Under the pieces are notes generated by a model. It was given only the letters and a program-made list of their open reading frames with translations, had not been told where the DNA came from and ran no database searches. The position numbers and the translations under genes were made by a program. 64,000 nt of DNA from Prosthecobacter sp. (GTDB taxonomy: Bacteria; Verrucomicrobiota; Verrucomicrobiia; Verrucomicrobiales; Verrucomicrobiaceae): the NCBI RefSeq assembly GCF_014879935.1, contig NZ_JACSRD010000163.1, positions 53,642 to 117,641 of the forward strand, given 5' to 3'. How positions within the stretch are numbered: the first letter of the stretch is position 1; every line of letters starts with the position of its first letter. This document shows, piece by piece, positions 1-7,562 of the stretch.

Positions 1-1048
1 GCATCCACCAGCGACCGGAGACGCGCTGCTCCTTCTTCAACCACGTCACGGCTTTCTGAAGGCGCTCATCTTTGGCTGGCACACCGCTTTGACGCATCAG
101 CACGACGGCGAGCGCGGTCATGTAGGCATCGCTTTCGGGTTTGGCGGCATCGGGGAGGCCTGTGATGAGCTTTCGAACGGTTTCGCTGACTTCGAAGTGC
201 CAGTCGTTGAGTGCGGAGAAGTCGCGCGTGCTCCAGCCGCCGTCGGCGTGTTGTTTGGAGGAGAGGAGCTTCAGTGCGGCATCGCGTTTTTCGGCGGAAA
301 CGAGTTCCGGCATGTAAAAGGCGAGTTGCAGGCTCAGAACGCGATCCCAGTCATTTTTCGGCTCGGCGGTGCGAAGCCACGTTTGGAGCTTTTCGACCTT
401 CCCGAGTAGTTTTTCGTCCTTCAGGCCCGCGAGCCATCCGGGAGCGGCGGTGATGGTGCGTGCGGCTTGCAGCGAGAGTTCGAAGTCGGTGGTGATGTGC
501 GGGATTTCGACCTCGCCATGGCTTACGAAGGCTCCGCTGGCCGCCTGGCGCTCAAACATGTCGCGGATCGAGCGCTCGGTGTGCTCGCTCGTTTTGCCGG
601 TGAGATGTTTGTCCCACTCCGCGAGGCCCAGCGAGCGCCACACGGCCGAAAAAGCGCCCGGCATGTGTTTGTAGCCGCTCTTCGTGGCCGTCTCCTTCAC
701 CTCTTTGACCTCTTTCGGCACGAACTCGATGAAGTCCGCCACGATCTCCTCGCTCGGTTTGCCGAGCTGCGGGATCAAAGCCGGCCGCTCGCTGAGGTAA
801 GGCCCCGTTGTGTGGCAGTTCACACAGCTTTTTTCACGCACCCAGCACGTCGAGCCGTCATCGAGATACTGCACCGCCGCCTTGATCGACTCCGCGCCGA
901 ACTGCGTCACGCGCGGCTCATCGGCGGTGGGGATGCTCACCTTGATGTCGCCGGATTCGTATTGAAACGCGGGCTTCGGTTTCGGCGCGGGCGTGGTCGC
1001 GGCCAAAAGGACCGAAGGGACGAAAAGGACGGCAAGGACGTGTTTCAT
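1..1048 (-). CDS. Secreted haem-motif protein with prenyltransferase/squalene-cyclase-like repeats (3' end cut by window)
   Basis: Open minus-strand frame from an ATG at 1048 running off the window edge; 349 codons are visible and the C-terminus is missing. Residues 1-17 (MKHVLAVLFVPSVLLAA) form a signal peptide, so the protein is exported. A c-type haem motif CVNCH lies near residue 70. Further on there are repeat-like pieces such as DGGWS and SGRWW, typical of alpha/alpha-barrel prenyltransferase/squalene-oxidase repeats. Secreted proteins that join such repeats to a cytochrome-like haem site are common in Verrucomicrobiota and Planctomycetota; their substrate is unknown. The gene follows the cupin gene by 30 bases in the same direction. 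Calling the repeats is inference from a few motifs; the haem site is directly visible. Confidence 0.75.
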   Translation of the reverse strand, partial: MKHVLAVLFVPSVLLAATTPAPKPKPAFQYESGDIKVSIPTADEPRVTQFGAESIKAAVQYLDDGSTCWVREKSCVNCHTTGPYLSERPALIPQLGKPSEEIVADFIEFVPKEVKEVKETATKSGYKHMPGAFSAVWRSLGLAEWDKHLTGKTSEHTERSIRDMFERQAASGAFVSHGEVEIPHITTDFELSLQAARTITAAPGWLAGLKDEKLLGKVEKLQTWLRTAEPKNDWDRVLSLQLAFYMPELVSAEKRDAALKLLSSKQHADGGWSTRDFSALNDWHFEVSETVRKLITGLPDAAKPESDAYMTALAVVLMRQSGVPAKDERLQKAVTWLKKEQRVSGRWWM

Positions 1049-1078
1049 GCGGCAAGAGATACGGGCCTTCCGGCCTCA

Positions 1079-1558
1079 TCATTCCTCACCATCATAATAC
1101 TCCAGCGGACCGCCGCGAATGAGCTGACTCCCCGGCGAGCGCACGAGCCACTTGCCACTGTCCGGGTAGTGGCAGGATTCGCCGATGGGATTGTCGGCGA
1201 TGACGTAGAGGATGAGGTCGGCATCGCTGTTGTTGATGAGCTGGTGTGGCTCGCCGGGTTTGAAGAGGAAGGCGTCGCCGGTTTCGATGGGTGTGATTCC
1301 TTCCTCATGCCGAACCTGGCCGGTGCCGGAGATGACGTGATAAAACTCCCACTGCGCACTGTGCGAGTGAAACGGATACGGCGTTTGGCCCGGCGGGATG
1401 CGCAGGATCTCGACATCGAAAGGATGGCGCTGCATCAAGTACGTCGAAAGCGGTTCACGGCCAAGCGCTTCGGACACTTCTTTGCTCGCGCCGCCAAACT
1501 TGCCCTTCGGCGAGGTCCAGGTGTGTTCTTCGAGGGTGTGGGTGTTGATCTTCTTCAT
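1079..1558 (-). CDS. Cupin-domain protein
   Basis: A 159-residue single-domain cytoplasmic protein with both cupin signatures. Motif 1 is PFHSHSAQWEFYHVISGTG (about residues 62-80), giving the metal-binding H-x-H and a downstream Glu. Motif 2 is GDAFLFKPGEPHQL (about residues 93-106), giving the last His. Small cupins bind a metal and act as dioxygenases, isomerases or sugar/amino-acid sensors; nothing here identifies the substrate. It lies 10 bases downstream of a GNAT gene and is probably the last or next-to-last gene of the minus-strand run that starts with the MOSC gene at 3464. The family call is firm and the role unknown. Confidence 0.85.
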   Translation of the reverse strand: MKKINTHTLEEHTWTSPKGKFGGASKEVSEALGREPLSTYLMQRHPFDVEILRIPPGQTPYPFHSHSAQWEFYHVISGTGQVRHEEGITPIETGDAFLFKPGEPHQLINNSDADLILYVIADNPIGESCHYPDSGKWLVRSPGSQLIRGGPLEYYDGEE

Positions 1559-1568
1559 GGAGAAACGT

Positions 1569-2090
1569 TTACGGCAGGTTCAGGCGAAACACGTCATCGC
1601 TTTCGGGAGCTTCGCCGTGTGGATACTCGTTGCGGATGATGCGCTGAAAGCTCAGACGGTTCAGCAGCCTGATGGAGCGCTCGTTGCGCCTGTCAGCGGT
1701 CGCGTAGAGCGCGGTGACCGCAAAGTCGTCGTGCAAAACACGGATGACCGCGCTGGCAGCATCGAAGGCGAGTCCGCGCCCCCAGTACGCGGGGCCGAGG
1801 ATGTAACCGAAGTCGCCAGTGCCGTCGGTATTCACGGATGCCTGCATGAAGCCGGCGCACGCACCGCTTTCATGCGGGAAGATGATCCAGTTCAGCCAGC
1901 GCTCCGCGCCATCCGGCGAGAATGTGGTCTCGTAGCGCCGGTAGCGCTCCTCCAGCTCTTGCTGTGAGGCCGGCGGCTGTCGGTCGAGGTGTTCGTAAAT
2001 GCGCAGATCGCCCAGGAGCACGAACATCTCCGCCGCATGCGCCACACGCACGGGTTCCAATCGCGACAATGACGTGTGGATGAGTTTCAT
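1569..2090 (-). CDS. GNAT family N-acetyltransferase (RimJ/RimL type)
   Basis: A 173-residue protein from the ATG at 2090 (MKLIHTSLSRLEPVR). The start was chosen because its ATG shares bases with the TGA of the upstream hotdog gene (ATGA, 2087-2090), a sign of translational coupling; the frame is open to 2117 but that start would overlap more. The C-terminal half has FGYILGPAYWGRGLAFDA (acetyl-CoA pyrophosphate-binding motif A) and the RSIRLLNRLSFQRI motif B of RimJ/RimL acetyltransferases. Such enzymes transfer an acetyl group to an amine of a protein, amino acid or small molecule; the acceptor cannot be told from sequence. Confidence 0.88.
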   Translation of the reverse strand: MKLIHTSLSRLEPVRVAHAAEMFVLLGDLRIYEHLDRQPPASQQELEERYRRYETTFSPDGAERWLNWIIFPHESGACAGFMQASVNTDGTGDFGYILGPAYWGRGLAFDAASAVIRVLHDDFAVTALYATADRRNERSIRLLNRLSFQRIIRNEYPHGEAPESDDVFRLNLP

Positions 2091-2509
2091 GCGGCGACTA
2101 TGCGAGTCACAAACCACTCCACCGAAGCGGAAAGCGTGTGCGCGCCGAATTCGTCGTGCAGCTCGATCTGCACGGTGATCAAGGCGCGGCCTTTGGCCTC
2201 CAGTTCGCTGCGCAGGGACTCGATGCCATCCAGTGCGGACACGGTGGAGGTGAGGCGACCCTTCGCGGGCTTGCGAAATTTCGACTCCAGCCTCCTCACG
2301 ACCGGCACGATGCCCGCCATGTCGCCGATGGCTCGCAGCAAGAACTCACCACTCGATGCCTCGGCCAGCGCGAGTTGGGCGCTCGCATGAACGGTGCCGA
2401 GATGGTTCAGATACTGCGGCCCGGCGGGCAGTTGCAGCACTTTCGCGGGATCGTCCGCGATTTGCAGGCCGACATGCTGGTTAAAAGGGAGTTCGATGAC
2501 GCTATGCAT
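2087..2509 (-). CDS. DUF4442-like hotdog-fold thioesterase
   Basis: About 140 residues from the ATG at 2509 (MHSVIELPFNQHVG). A TTG at 2521 that overlaps the upstream stop would add four residues. The segment YLNHLGTVHASAQLALAEASSG is the central hotdog helix motif of PaaI/DUF4442 proteins, with His-Leu-Gly-Thr-Val-His at its start, followed by beta strands ending SASVEWFVTRI. Proteins of this fold hydrolyse acyl-CoA or acyl-ACP thioesters or only bind them. The gene is coupled by ATGA to the following GNAT gene, so the two may act on the same metabolite, but that is inference. Confidence 0.78.
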   Translation of the reverse strand: MHSVIELPFNQHVGLQIADDPAKVLQLPAGPQYLNHLGTVHASAQLALAEASSGEFLLRAIGDMAGIVPVVRRLESKFRKPAKGRLTSTVSALDGIESLRSELEAKGRALITVQIELHDEFGAHTLSASVEWFVTRIVAA

Positions 2510-2517
2510 GAGAAGGA

Positions 2518-3006
2518 TCAAAGCGGTTTGTGCATGCAGAGCCCGGCGCCGGCCTCCGGCACATACACAGCCTGCTCGAAGCCGGCGGCGGCGTAGATGC
2601 GGCGGGCGTGATGGTTGTTTTCCTGCACTTCGAGGGTGAGGCGGCAGCAGCCGAGTTCACGCGCACGCGTGGCGATGGTGTCCATGAGGCGTTTGCCAAT
2701 GCCGCGACCGCGTTGCGCGGGCTGCACAAAGTAGTCCATGATGTAGAGCAACCGGCGCGCCGCGAAGGTGGAAAAGCCGAGAAAGCAAATCGCGATCCCG
2801 ACCGCCTCGCCATCGGCGTAGGCCAGAAAAACGTGCGTCGTGGGATGCTGGCGCAGGCCGGGGATGAGATCACGACGCGCGGCATCAGACAAAGAATGCC
2901 CGTCGCCCATCGGATCGGCCGAATAGGCATTCAGCAGACGCAAGGTGTCTGCCGCATGGTCTTCGCGGATGAGATTGGCTTCGAGGGTGAGGATGGATGC
3001 GTTCAT
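2518..3006 (-). CDS. GNAT family N-acetyltransferase
   Basis: A 162-residue protein starting MNASILTLEANLIR at 3006. The start is set by the ATGA overlap with the MOSC gene stop (3003-3006); the longer open frame to 3141 would run back into the MOSC coding sequence. It has the complete GNAT core: DYFVQPAQRGRGIGKRLMD is motif A with the Q-x-x-G-x-G/A acetyl-CoA loop, then LTLEVQENNHHARRIYAAAGF (motif B), typical of diamine- and aminoglycoside-type acetyltransferases. The substrate is unknown. It lies between the MOSC and hotdog genes in a tightly packed minus-strand operon. Confidence 0.9.
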   Translation of the reverse strand: MNASILTLEANLIREDHAADTLRLLNAYSADPMGDGHSLSDAARRDLIPGLRQHPTTHVFLAYADGEAVGIAICFLGFSTFAARRLLYIMDYFVQPAQRGRGIGKRLMDTIATRARELGCCRLTLEVQENNHHARRIYAAAGFEQAVYVPEAGAGLCMHKPL

Positions 3007-3464
3007 GGGGTTTCTGGCTCGGGAGTGATTGAGTCGCCCACGCGGATGACGCCATGGCTCAAGATGTCCGCTCGCAGGCCACCACGGTGGGCGAGCGGTT
3101 TCAGCAGCGCTTGGCCGGTCACTTTGTCCAAATGCGTGCATGGCGGGCAGAGGCGGATGCCCTCGATGAGCACGCCGCCGATGCGGAAGCGCTTTCCGAC
3201 GAGGTCGTTCAGTTGCACACCCTCGGTGACGATGTTGCGGCGAGCTTCAGCGGCACTGAGGCCGAGTTCTGCCAGCACTTCGCCTTCGATCAGCGTGAGT
3301 TCGCGACCGGGGCCTTTGGGTTCCCAATCGCTAAAAGTGCCGCAGCCTTCAAAGTAACGATCTCCGACAAGCCCACGATGTGCAGACGCATGCGACTCGT
3401 TCACCGCATGTGGCAGCACGGTTGCCGCTGGACTGATGTAAATGGCAGACACTCGCGCAGGCAT
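3003..3464 (-). CDS. MOSC-domain protein
   Basis: A 153-residue protein that fits a stand-alone MOSC (molybdenum cofactor sulfurase C-terminal) domain. Visible landmarks are the GLVGDRYFEGCGTFS segment, ELTLIEGEVL, the RRNIVTEGVQLNDLVGKRFRIG core strand region, and the conserved cysteine in LCPPCTHLD. MOSC proteins bind molybdenum cofactor or act in N-hydroxylated-compound reduction and sulfur transfer. It is the first gene of a five-gene minus-strand run with overlaps to the next genes. The start at ATG 3464 sits 42 bases after the stop of the phosphatase gene upstream. Confidence 0.88.
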   Translation of the reverse strand: MPARVSAIYISPAATVLPHAVNESHASAHRGLVGDRYFEGCGTFSDWEPKGPGRELTLIEGEVLAELGLSAAEARRNIVTEGVQLNDLVGKRFRIGGVLIEGIRLCPPCTHLDKVTGQALLKPLAHRGGLRADILSHGVIRVGDSITPEPETP

Positions 3465-3506
3465 GCGCCGATGATGGCCGCCGCACGAAACGGCGCAAGG
3501 GCCGCG

Positions 3507-4646
3507 TCATTTTACTGGCGCAGCGGGATGGCGCTGGCGGATCTCCGACGTGTCGAGCACCTCGCCGCGGAGGTTTTTGAATTGGGCGGTGATCGTCGGA
3601 GCTCCGGCACGCAGCGTGAGCAGCAGGTAGTGATCCTCGCGGGCGTTGAAGCGGGAGTGCGGGTCTTTGTAGAGATCGCCGTCGCCTTTGAGGCAGGTGT
3701 TGAAGTAGGGCAGGCTGTTGAACTCGGCGCGTTCGGCGAAGTAGCCGTAGCCGGTGAAAACGGCGCTCGTTTGCTCAAAGAGCGGCAGCCAGGCCTTCTG
3801 GTCGTAGCCACGCATGAGCGAGTTTTGCTCGTTGTTCAGCGTGAGCACGAAATCGGCATCGGTGCGGGCCGCTTCGCGGGCAAACCACGCGTGCTGCTCC
3901 GATCCGGCGGTGATGGGATGATTCGTCTGCCACGTCGTGCCTTGATCCTTCGTGTGGCTGGCATCGAGAGCGAGCAATCGCAGGCGGAAGGCCGGAATGT
4001 CGAAGCGCCAGCGCCACTCGACATCCGGCAGCGCGAAGAAATCGCGGTAGGCCGTGGCCTCCACATCGTAAACCGCATGCGCAGGCGGCTTCGGGCCGCG
4101 CGAGGTGATTTCGCGGTCGTGATTGCCTAAAATCGGCATCAGCGGCGTGGAGCGAAAAAGCTCGCGATGCTGGTCGATGAGCGCGCTGAAGGCTTTTGTG
4201 CCTTCGCGACCTTTTCCGTGCAAATCGGGCACGTTGTCGCCGAGCGTCACGAGCAGATGCGGATCGTCCTTCATCAGCGAAGCGAGGTCTTTGCCCTTCG
4301 CGAAGCCCCAGTCGCCCACCATCGCGAGGCGCAGTTCCTTCGTCGGATAGCCTTTGAAGCGAAACACCTCCGACGCATCGCCACCGCTGCGCACGCGGTA
4401 GTGATAAACCACGTCCGTCTGCTCCAGCGGGATCTCGATGTGATGCAGCGTGACCGCCTCCGCGGCCTTCACCTGCTTCCCAAGCTCCGCGCTGGTGCCA
4501 AACTCGACCACCGAGTCGCCCGGCGTCGCCGTTTCCCAGTTGATGACGATCTTCGAGGGATCATTCGAGGCATGCGTGAGCCACACACGCTCGATCGGCG
4601 CGGCGGCGAGGCTGGTGGCAAGGAGGAGAAACAGCGGGCGGATCAT
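3507..4646 (-). CDS. Secreted purple-acid-phosphatase-like metallophosphoesterase
   Basis: A 379-residue exported enzyme. The start at 4646 (MIRPLFLLLATSLAAAP) gives a clean signal peptide; the frame is open to 4700 but that N-terminus is not signal-like. Residues about 20-105 look like the fibronectin-III-like N-terminal domain of purple acid phosphatases (RVWLTHASNDPSKIVINWET). The catalytic domain has the metal ligands in order: GDWGF, GDNVPDL, and GNHDRE. Such enzymes hydrolyse phosphate mono- or diesters in the periplasm, probably to gain phosphate. It is divergent from the GNAT gene at 4709. Confidence 0.9.
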   Translation of the reverse strand: MIRPLFLLLATSLAAAPIERVWLTHASNDPSKIVINWETATPGDSVVEFGTSAELGKQVKAAEAVTLHHIEIPLEQTDVVYHYRVRSGGDASEVFRFKGYPTKELRLAMVGDWGFAKGKDLASLMKDDPHLLVTLGDNVPDLHGKGREGTKAFSALIDQHRELFRSTPLMPILGNHDREITSRGPKPPAHAVYDVEATAYRDFFALPDVEWRWRFDIPAFRLRLLALDASHTKDQGTTWQTNHPITAGSEQHAWFAREAARTDADFVLTLNNEQNSLMRGYDQKAWLPLFEQTSAVFTGYGYFAERAEFNSLPYFNTCLKGDGDLYKDPHSRFNAREDHYLLLTLRAGAPTITAQFKNLRGEVLDTSEIRQRHPAAPVK

Positions 4647-4708
4647 GAGAAGGGAAAGTCTTGAGTCATACGCCAGATGCGCGAAGAAACTCGACTGCAA
4701 TCACCACC

Positions 4709-5431
4709 ATGCCCGAAATCCCGCATCAACCCCTCGGCGAAATCGTCGCCAACTGGCGCGAGCCTCCGTTTCCGGCCCGCGAGGTGATGCACGGCCGTTT
4801 TTGCCGCCTCGAGCCGCTCGATGCCGCAAAGCATGCGCGGTCGCTTTTCGATGCCTACGCGCTCGATCTGCATGGCTCTGGCTGGACTTACCTGCCTTAC
4901 GGGCCGTTTGAGGTGTTTGAAGACTTCCGCGCCTGGCTGGAGCAGCAAAGCAGCACACGCGATCCGCTTTTCTTTGCCAAAGTCGATCCTGCGAGCGGCG
5001 AAGCCATCGGGTTAGCGAGCTACCTGCGCATCTCGCCTTCCTGCGGCAGCATCGAGGTCGGTCATCTGCATTTCTCGCCGAAACTCCAGCGCACGCCCGC
5101 CGCCACCGAAGCGATGTTTCTCATGATGCGCCACGCCTTCGAGCTCGGCTACCGCCGCTACGAGTGGAAGTGCGATTCCCTCAACGAAGCCTCGCGCAAG
5201 GCCGCGCTGCGCCTCGGCCTGTCCTTCGAAGGCATCTTCCGTCAGGCGACGGTGCGCAAAGGCCGCAATCGCGACACCGCCTGGTATGCCACCATCGACA
5301 AAGAGTGGCCCGCGCTGCGTGCAGCCTTCGAGCAATGGCTCAGTCCGTCGAATTTCGATGAGCAGGGGCGTCAGCGCGTGAGTTTGGCATCGCTGACACA
5401 GCCGATTTTGAATCCAGCTGTCTGCGCCTGA
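4709..5431 (+). CDS. GNAT family N-acetyltransferase (RimJ/RimL-like)
   Basis: A 240-residue protein from ATG 4709 (MPEIPHQPLGEIVANW); the open frame begins at 4661 but that start would leave only 14 bases to the divergent phosphatase start. It has a long N-terminal region, then SIEVGHLHFSPKLQRTPAATEAM (the acetyl-CoA region) and ALRLGLSFEGIFRQATVRKGRNRDTAWYA, the conserved end of RimJ/RimL-like acetyltransferases. The C-terminal tail beginning at GRNRDTAW is duplicated as a disabled fragment at 7356-7506. The acceptor substrate is not known. The gene ends 12 bases from the convergent 113-residue gene. Confidence 0.88.
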   Translation: MPEIPHQPLGEIVANWREPPFPAREVMHGRFCRLEPLDAAKHARSLFDAYALDLHGSGWTYLPYGPFEVFEDFRAWLEQQSSTRDPLFFAKVDPASGEAIGLASYLRISPSCGSIEVGHLHFSPKLQRTPAATEAMFLMMRHAFELGYRRYEWKCDSLNEASRKAALRLGLSFEGIFRQATVRKGRNRDTAWYATIDKEWPALRAAFEQWLSPSNFDEQGRQRVSLASLTQPILNPAVCA

Positions 5432-5443
5432 CCCTTCGCGACA

Positions 5444-5785
5444 TCATGGCTCGACGCGATAGTGGAGAAGCTCGCGGGTGAGGGGCGAAATGCTGTCATC
5501 TGGCTCTTGATAGCTCAAAAGAGCCTCTTGCAGCGGATCGTTCGCGGCCTCGGGCGGTGTGTCACGAATCATGAAGCTGAGGACGAGCACGGCCGCGATA
5601 CCCGCTTCTGCCATCGCCACACGGGACCAGGTGATGAAGCGCGGAGGGACGCGGCGAAAATGCGCCTGCCACTCGCGCCGCAGGTCGTCCGGCATGGCGG
5701 GTGGATTTTCACGCGGCACGCGAGGGTGCTGCTGCTCGATGAGCCGCTGCGATGGGGGGGATTCTTCTGGAGCCTGCGGGTTCAT
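5444..5785 (-). CDS. Small single-TM protein coupled to a sigma-like gene (possible anti-sigma partner)
   Basis: A 113-residue protein beginning MNPQAPEESPPSQRL. It has a Pro-rich N-terminus, a basic segment (DLRREWQAHFRRVPPRF), and one membrane segment (VAMAEAGIAAVLVLSFMI, about residues 56-73), then a short acidic tail. Its ATG overlaps the stop of the sigma-like gene (ATGA, 5782-5785), so the two are translated together. A small one-TM protein after a sigma factor is the usual place for an anti-sigma factor, but I see no zinc-finger HxxxCxxC motif, so the role is inference from position only. Confidence 0.65.
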   Translation of the reverse strand: MNPQAPEESPPSQRLIEQQHPRVPRENPPAMPDDLRREWQAHFRRVPPRFITWSRVAMAEAGIAAVLVLSFMIRDTPPEAANDPLQEALLSYQEPDDSISPLTRELLHYRVEP

Positions 5786-6648
5786 GACGGATCGAGAAGG
5801 TGACGTCGGATGTGGAGGAGCGCCTCATCGAGCGAGTCGCGCAGACGACGGCGGCGTGTGGCTTCGGAGCTGCGGGGATCGATGTGCAGGGCGCTCATGA
5901 GACGGGCATCGGCGATGAGGCTGGTGTGAGTGTCTGTAGAACGAAGGATGAGACGATCAATGATTTCCCACTGGGCGGCCGTCAAGAGGCGTGCGCAGTG
6001 ATCCCATACGTCCTGGAGGTCGAATTCCATCGCGCATGCCGCGTCGGCGGCCTCCTGATCATCGGAAACGAGGATCGCATCGCGTTTCAGCGCCGAGAGA
6101 TGCCTCACATGATCCACCGCGCGGCGTCGAGCGATGGTTTTGACCAGCGGTGGCAATTGCTCCGCGACGAGCAGACCTTGGAGAGGACCGATGAGCGCCG
6201 CGAGCACCTCGGAGAAGACATCTTCGGCCTCCGCCACGCCCGCGCCATGAATCACCGGCATGGCGAGCGCGCGCAGCACCGGCATCGCGGCTGACCACGC
6301 GGCGTTTTCATGAAGGCGCAGGCCGCGCAGGTCCATCAGCGGCTCGTCGGGCTGCCAGTTCGCATCATGCCAGAGCTGCGAATCGTTTTTCGCCGCGCGT
6401 TCAGCCGCCACGCGCTGGAGGGCACGCTGACGGCCATGGCGCTGCAAAAAGGCACTGATCTCGATCGCGGTGGCGCGAGGTGGCAGTTCGTTCATCGCGT
6501 CGCACATGACCTCGCGAGCAATCTCCGCGGCCACGGTCATCGGCACGATCACGCCATCGCGTGGCTGGTGCGCCCAGAGCACACAGTCATGCCAGAAGCC
6601 CTCCGGGCCCTGTGGAGGCTCGGAGGGCGTGGTGGAGGTGGCGGACAT
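5782..6648 (-). CDS. Divergent sigma-70-family (ECF-like) protein
   Basis: A 288-residue soluble protein. The middle resembles sigma region 2: AEDVFSEVLAALIGPLQGLL followed by KTIARRRAVDHVRHL, the position where ECF sigma factors carry the core-binding and -10-reading helices. The C-terminal part (LTAAQWEIIDRLILRSTDT, then RRRRLRDSLDEALLHI) is where region 4 is expected, but it is longer and lacks a clear helix-turn-helix consensus. It is coupled by ATGA to a small membrane protein. I read it as a sigma-like regulator with moderate confidence; it could be a degenerate sigma used for another role. Confidence 0.6.
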   Translation of the reverse strand: MSATSTTPSEPPQGPEGFWHDCVLWAHQPRDGVIVPMTVAAEIAREVMCDAMNELPPRATAIEISAFLQRHGRQRALQRVAAERAAKNDSQLWHDANWQPDEPLMDLRGLRLHENAAWSAAMPVLRALAMPVIHGAGVAEAEDVFSEVLAALIGPLQGLLVAEQLPPLVKTIARRRAVDHVRHLSALKRDAILVSDDQEAADAACAMEFDLQDVWDHCARLLTAAQWEIIDRLILRSTDTHTSLIADARLMSALHIDPRSSEATRRRRLRDSLDEALLHIRRHLLDPS

Positions 6649-6674
6649 GAGTCAGCAGCGGCTTCCGTGTTATC

Positions 6675-7274
6675 TTACTCGGTGAAGCTGAGGTTTTCCG
6701 GCTTGCGGCGCGGCGCGGGTTCAGCGGCGGTGGCAGTGACCGGCACGGAGCTGTCCACGATCTCAAAGGTCAACCCGCTCACCCACATGCGGCCTTTGCC
6801 AGAGAGCAGCACGCCGATGAGAAAACTCTCCGCGTGCTGCGGAATGTCAGCGACGATGGACACCTCCGTCCAGTCGGACGTGCCGCTCACGGTGCGCTTG
6901 TCCATGTTGTCGATGATCAGGGTGCGCTTGTTCACGTCATCCACGCGCATCCAAAGTCCTGCGCCACGGCCGGTGACATCGCGTGTTTTGACATAGCCTT
7001 TGAAACGGACGCGCTTGCCGAGGTAGTCCGCCGCGATGAATCCCTGCGTCATGGTGCCAAAGCCGCTCGCGTTGCCTTTGATCGACTCGATGAACACCGA
7101 GGGCTTGCCTTCGCGGGTGACCTCGGAATCGACTCCGCGCCTGTACTCATCCATTGGCGTGCCGCCCCAGCCTTTCGGCGGCGGCCCGTCTGCGGCGTGG
7201 AGATTTGAGACGACGAGGAAGCTCAGCGTGAGGACGCCGAGCAGACGATGGAGGGATGATGGGCGTGGGTTCAT
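6675..7274 (-). CDS. Exported carbohydrate-binding-like hypothetical protein
   Basis: About 199 residues from ATG 7274 (MNPRPSSLHRLLGVLTLSFLVVSNLHAA, a signal peptide cut after HAA); the frame is open to 7391 but the upstream part is not signal-like. The mature part has a beta-rich pattern: KRVRFKGYVKTRDVTG, GAGLWMRVD, DWTEVSIVADIPQHAESFLIGVLLSGKGRMWVSGLTFE. This strand layout resembles the carbohydrate-binding-like domain found in many secreted bacterial proteins and attached to AraC-type effector modules. The function is unknown. It lies between the sigma-like gene and a decayed GNAT fragment. Confidence 0.7.
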   Translation of the reverse strand: MNPRPSSLHRLLGVLTLSFLVVSNLHAADGPPPKGWGGTPMDEYRRGVDSEVTREGKPSVFIESIKGNASGFGTMTQGFIAADYLGKRVRFKGYVKTRDVTGRGAGLWMRVDDVNKRTLIIDNMDKRTVSGTSDWTEVSIVADIPQHAESFLIGVLLSGKGRMWVSGLTFEIVDSSVPVTATAAEPAPRRKPENLSFTE

Positions 7275-7355
7275 GGTGAAAGGAGCATTCAGAGGCTCCA
7301 CCTCATCACGTCGGAATGCTTGCGGTGCTTTTGCAAACTCACGCCAAAAAGAGGA

Positions 7356-7506
7356 GGGCCGCAATCGCGACACCGCGTGGCATGCCGCCATCGACCAAGA
7401 ATGGCCCGCGCTCCGCGAAGCCTTCGAGCGATGGCTCAGTCCGTCGAATTTCGATGAACAGGGGCGTCAGCGAGTGAGTTTGTCATCGCTGACACGAGCC
7501 GCGTGA
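7356..7506 (+). pseudogene. Disabled duplicate of the 3' end of the GNAT gene at 4709-5431
   Basis: This stretch encodes GRNRDTAWHAAIDQEW and on to SFDEQG-like sequence, ending in TGA at 7504-7506. It matches the last ~48 codons of the intact GNAT gene at 4709-5431 with only about 13 base differences over ~140 bases. No acetyltransferase core precedes it. Several differences are silent or conservative, so the copy may have come from a related gene and not from a recent exact duplication. It lies 80 bases beyond the start of the divergent exported protein. Confidence 0.75.
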
Positions 7507-7562
7507 AACCTCGCGGCAGCGCCACCGCGCTCGATGGTTCGAGGTTTTCCAGCATGCCCTGA

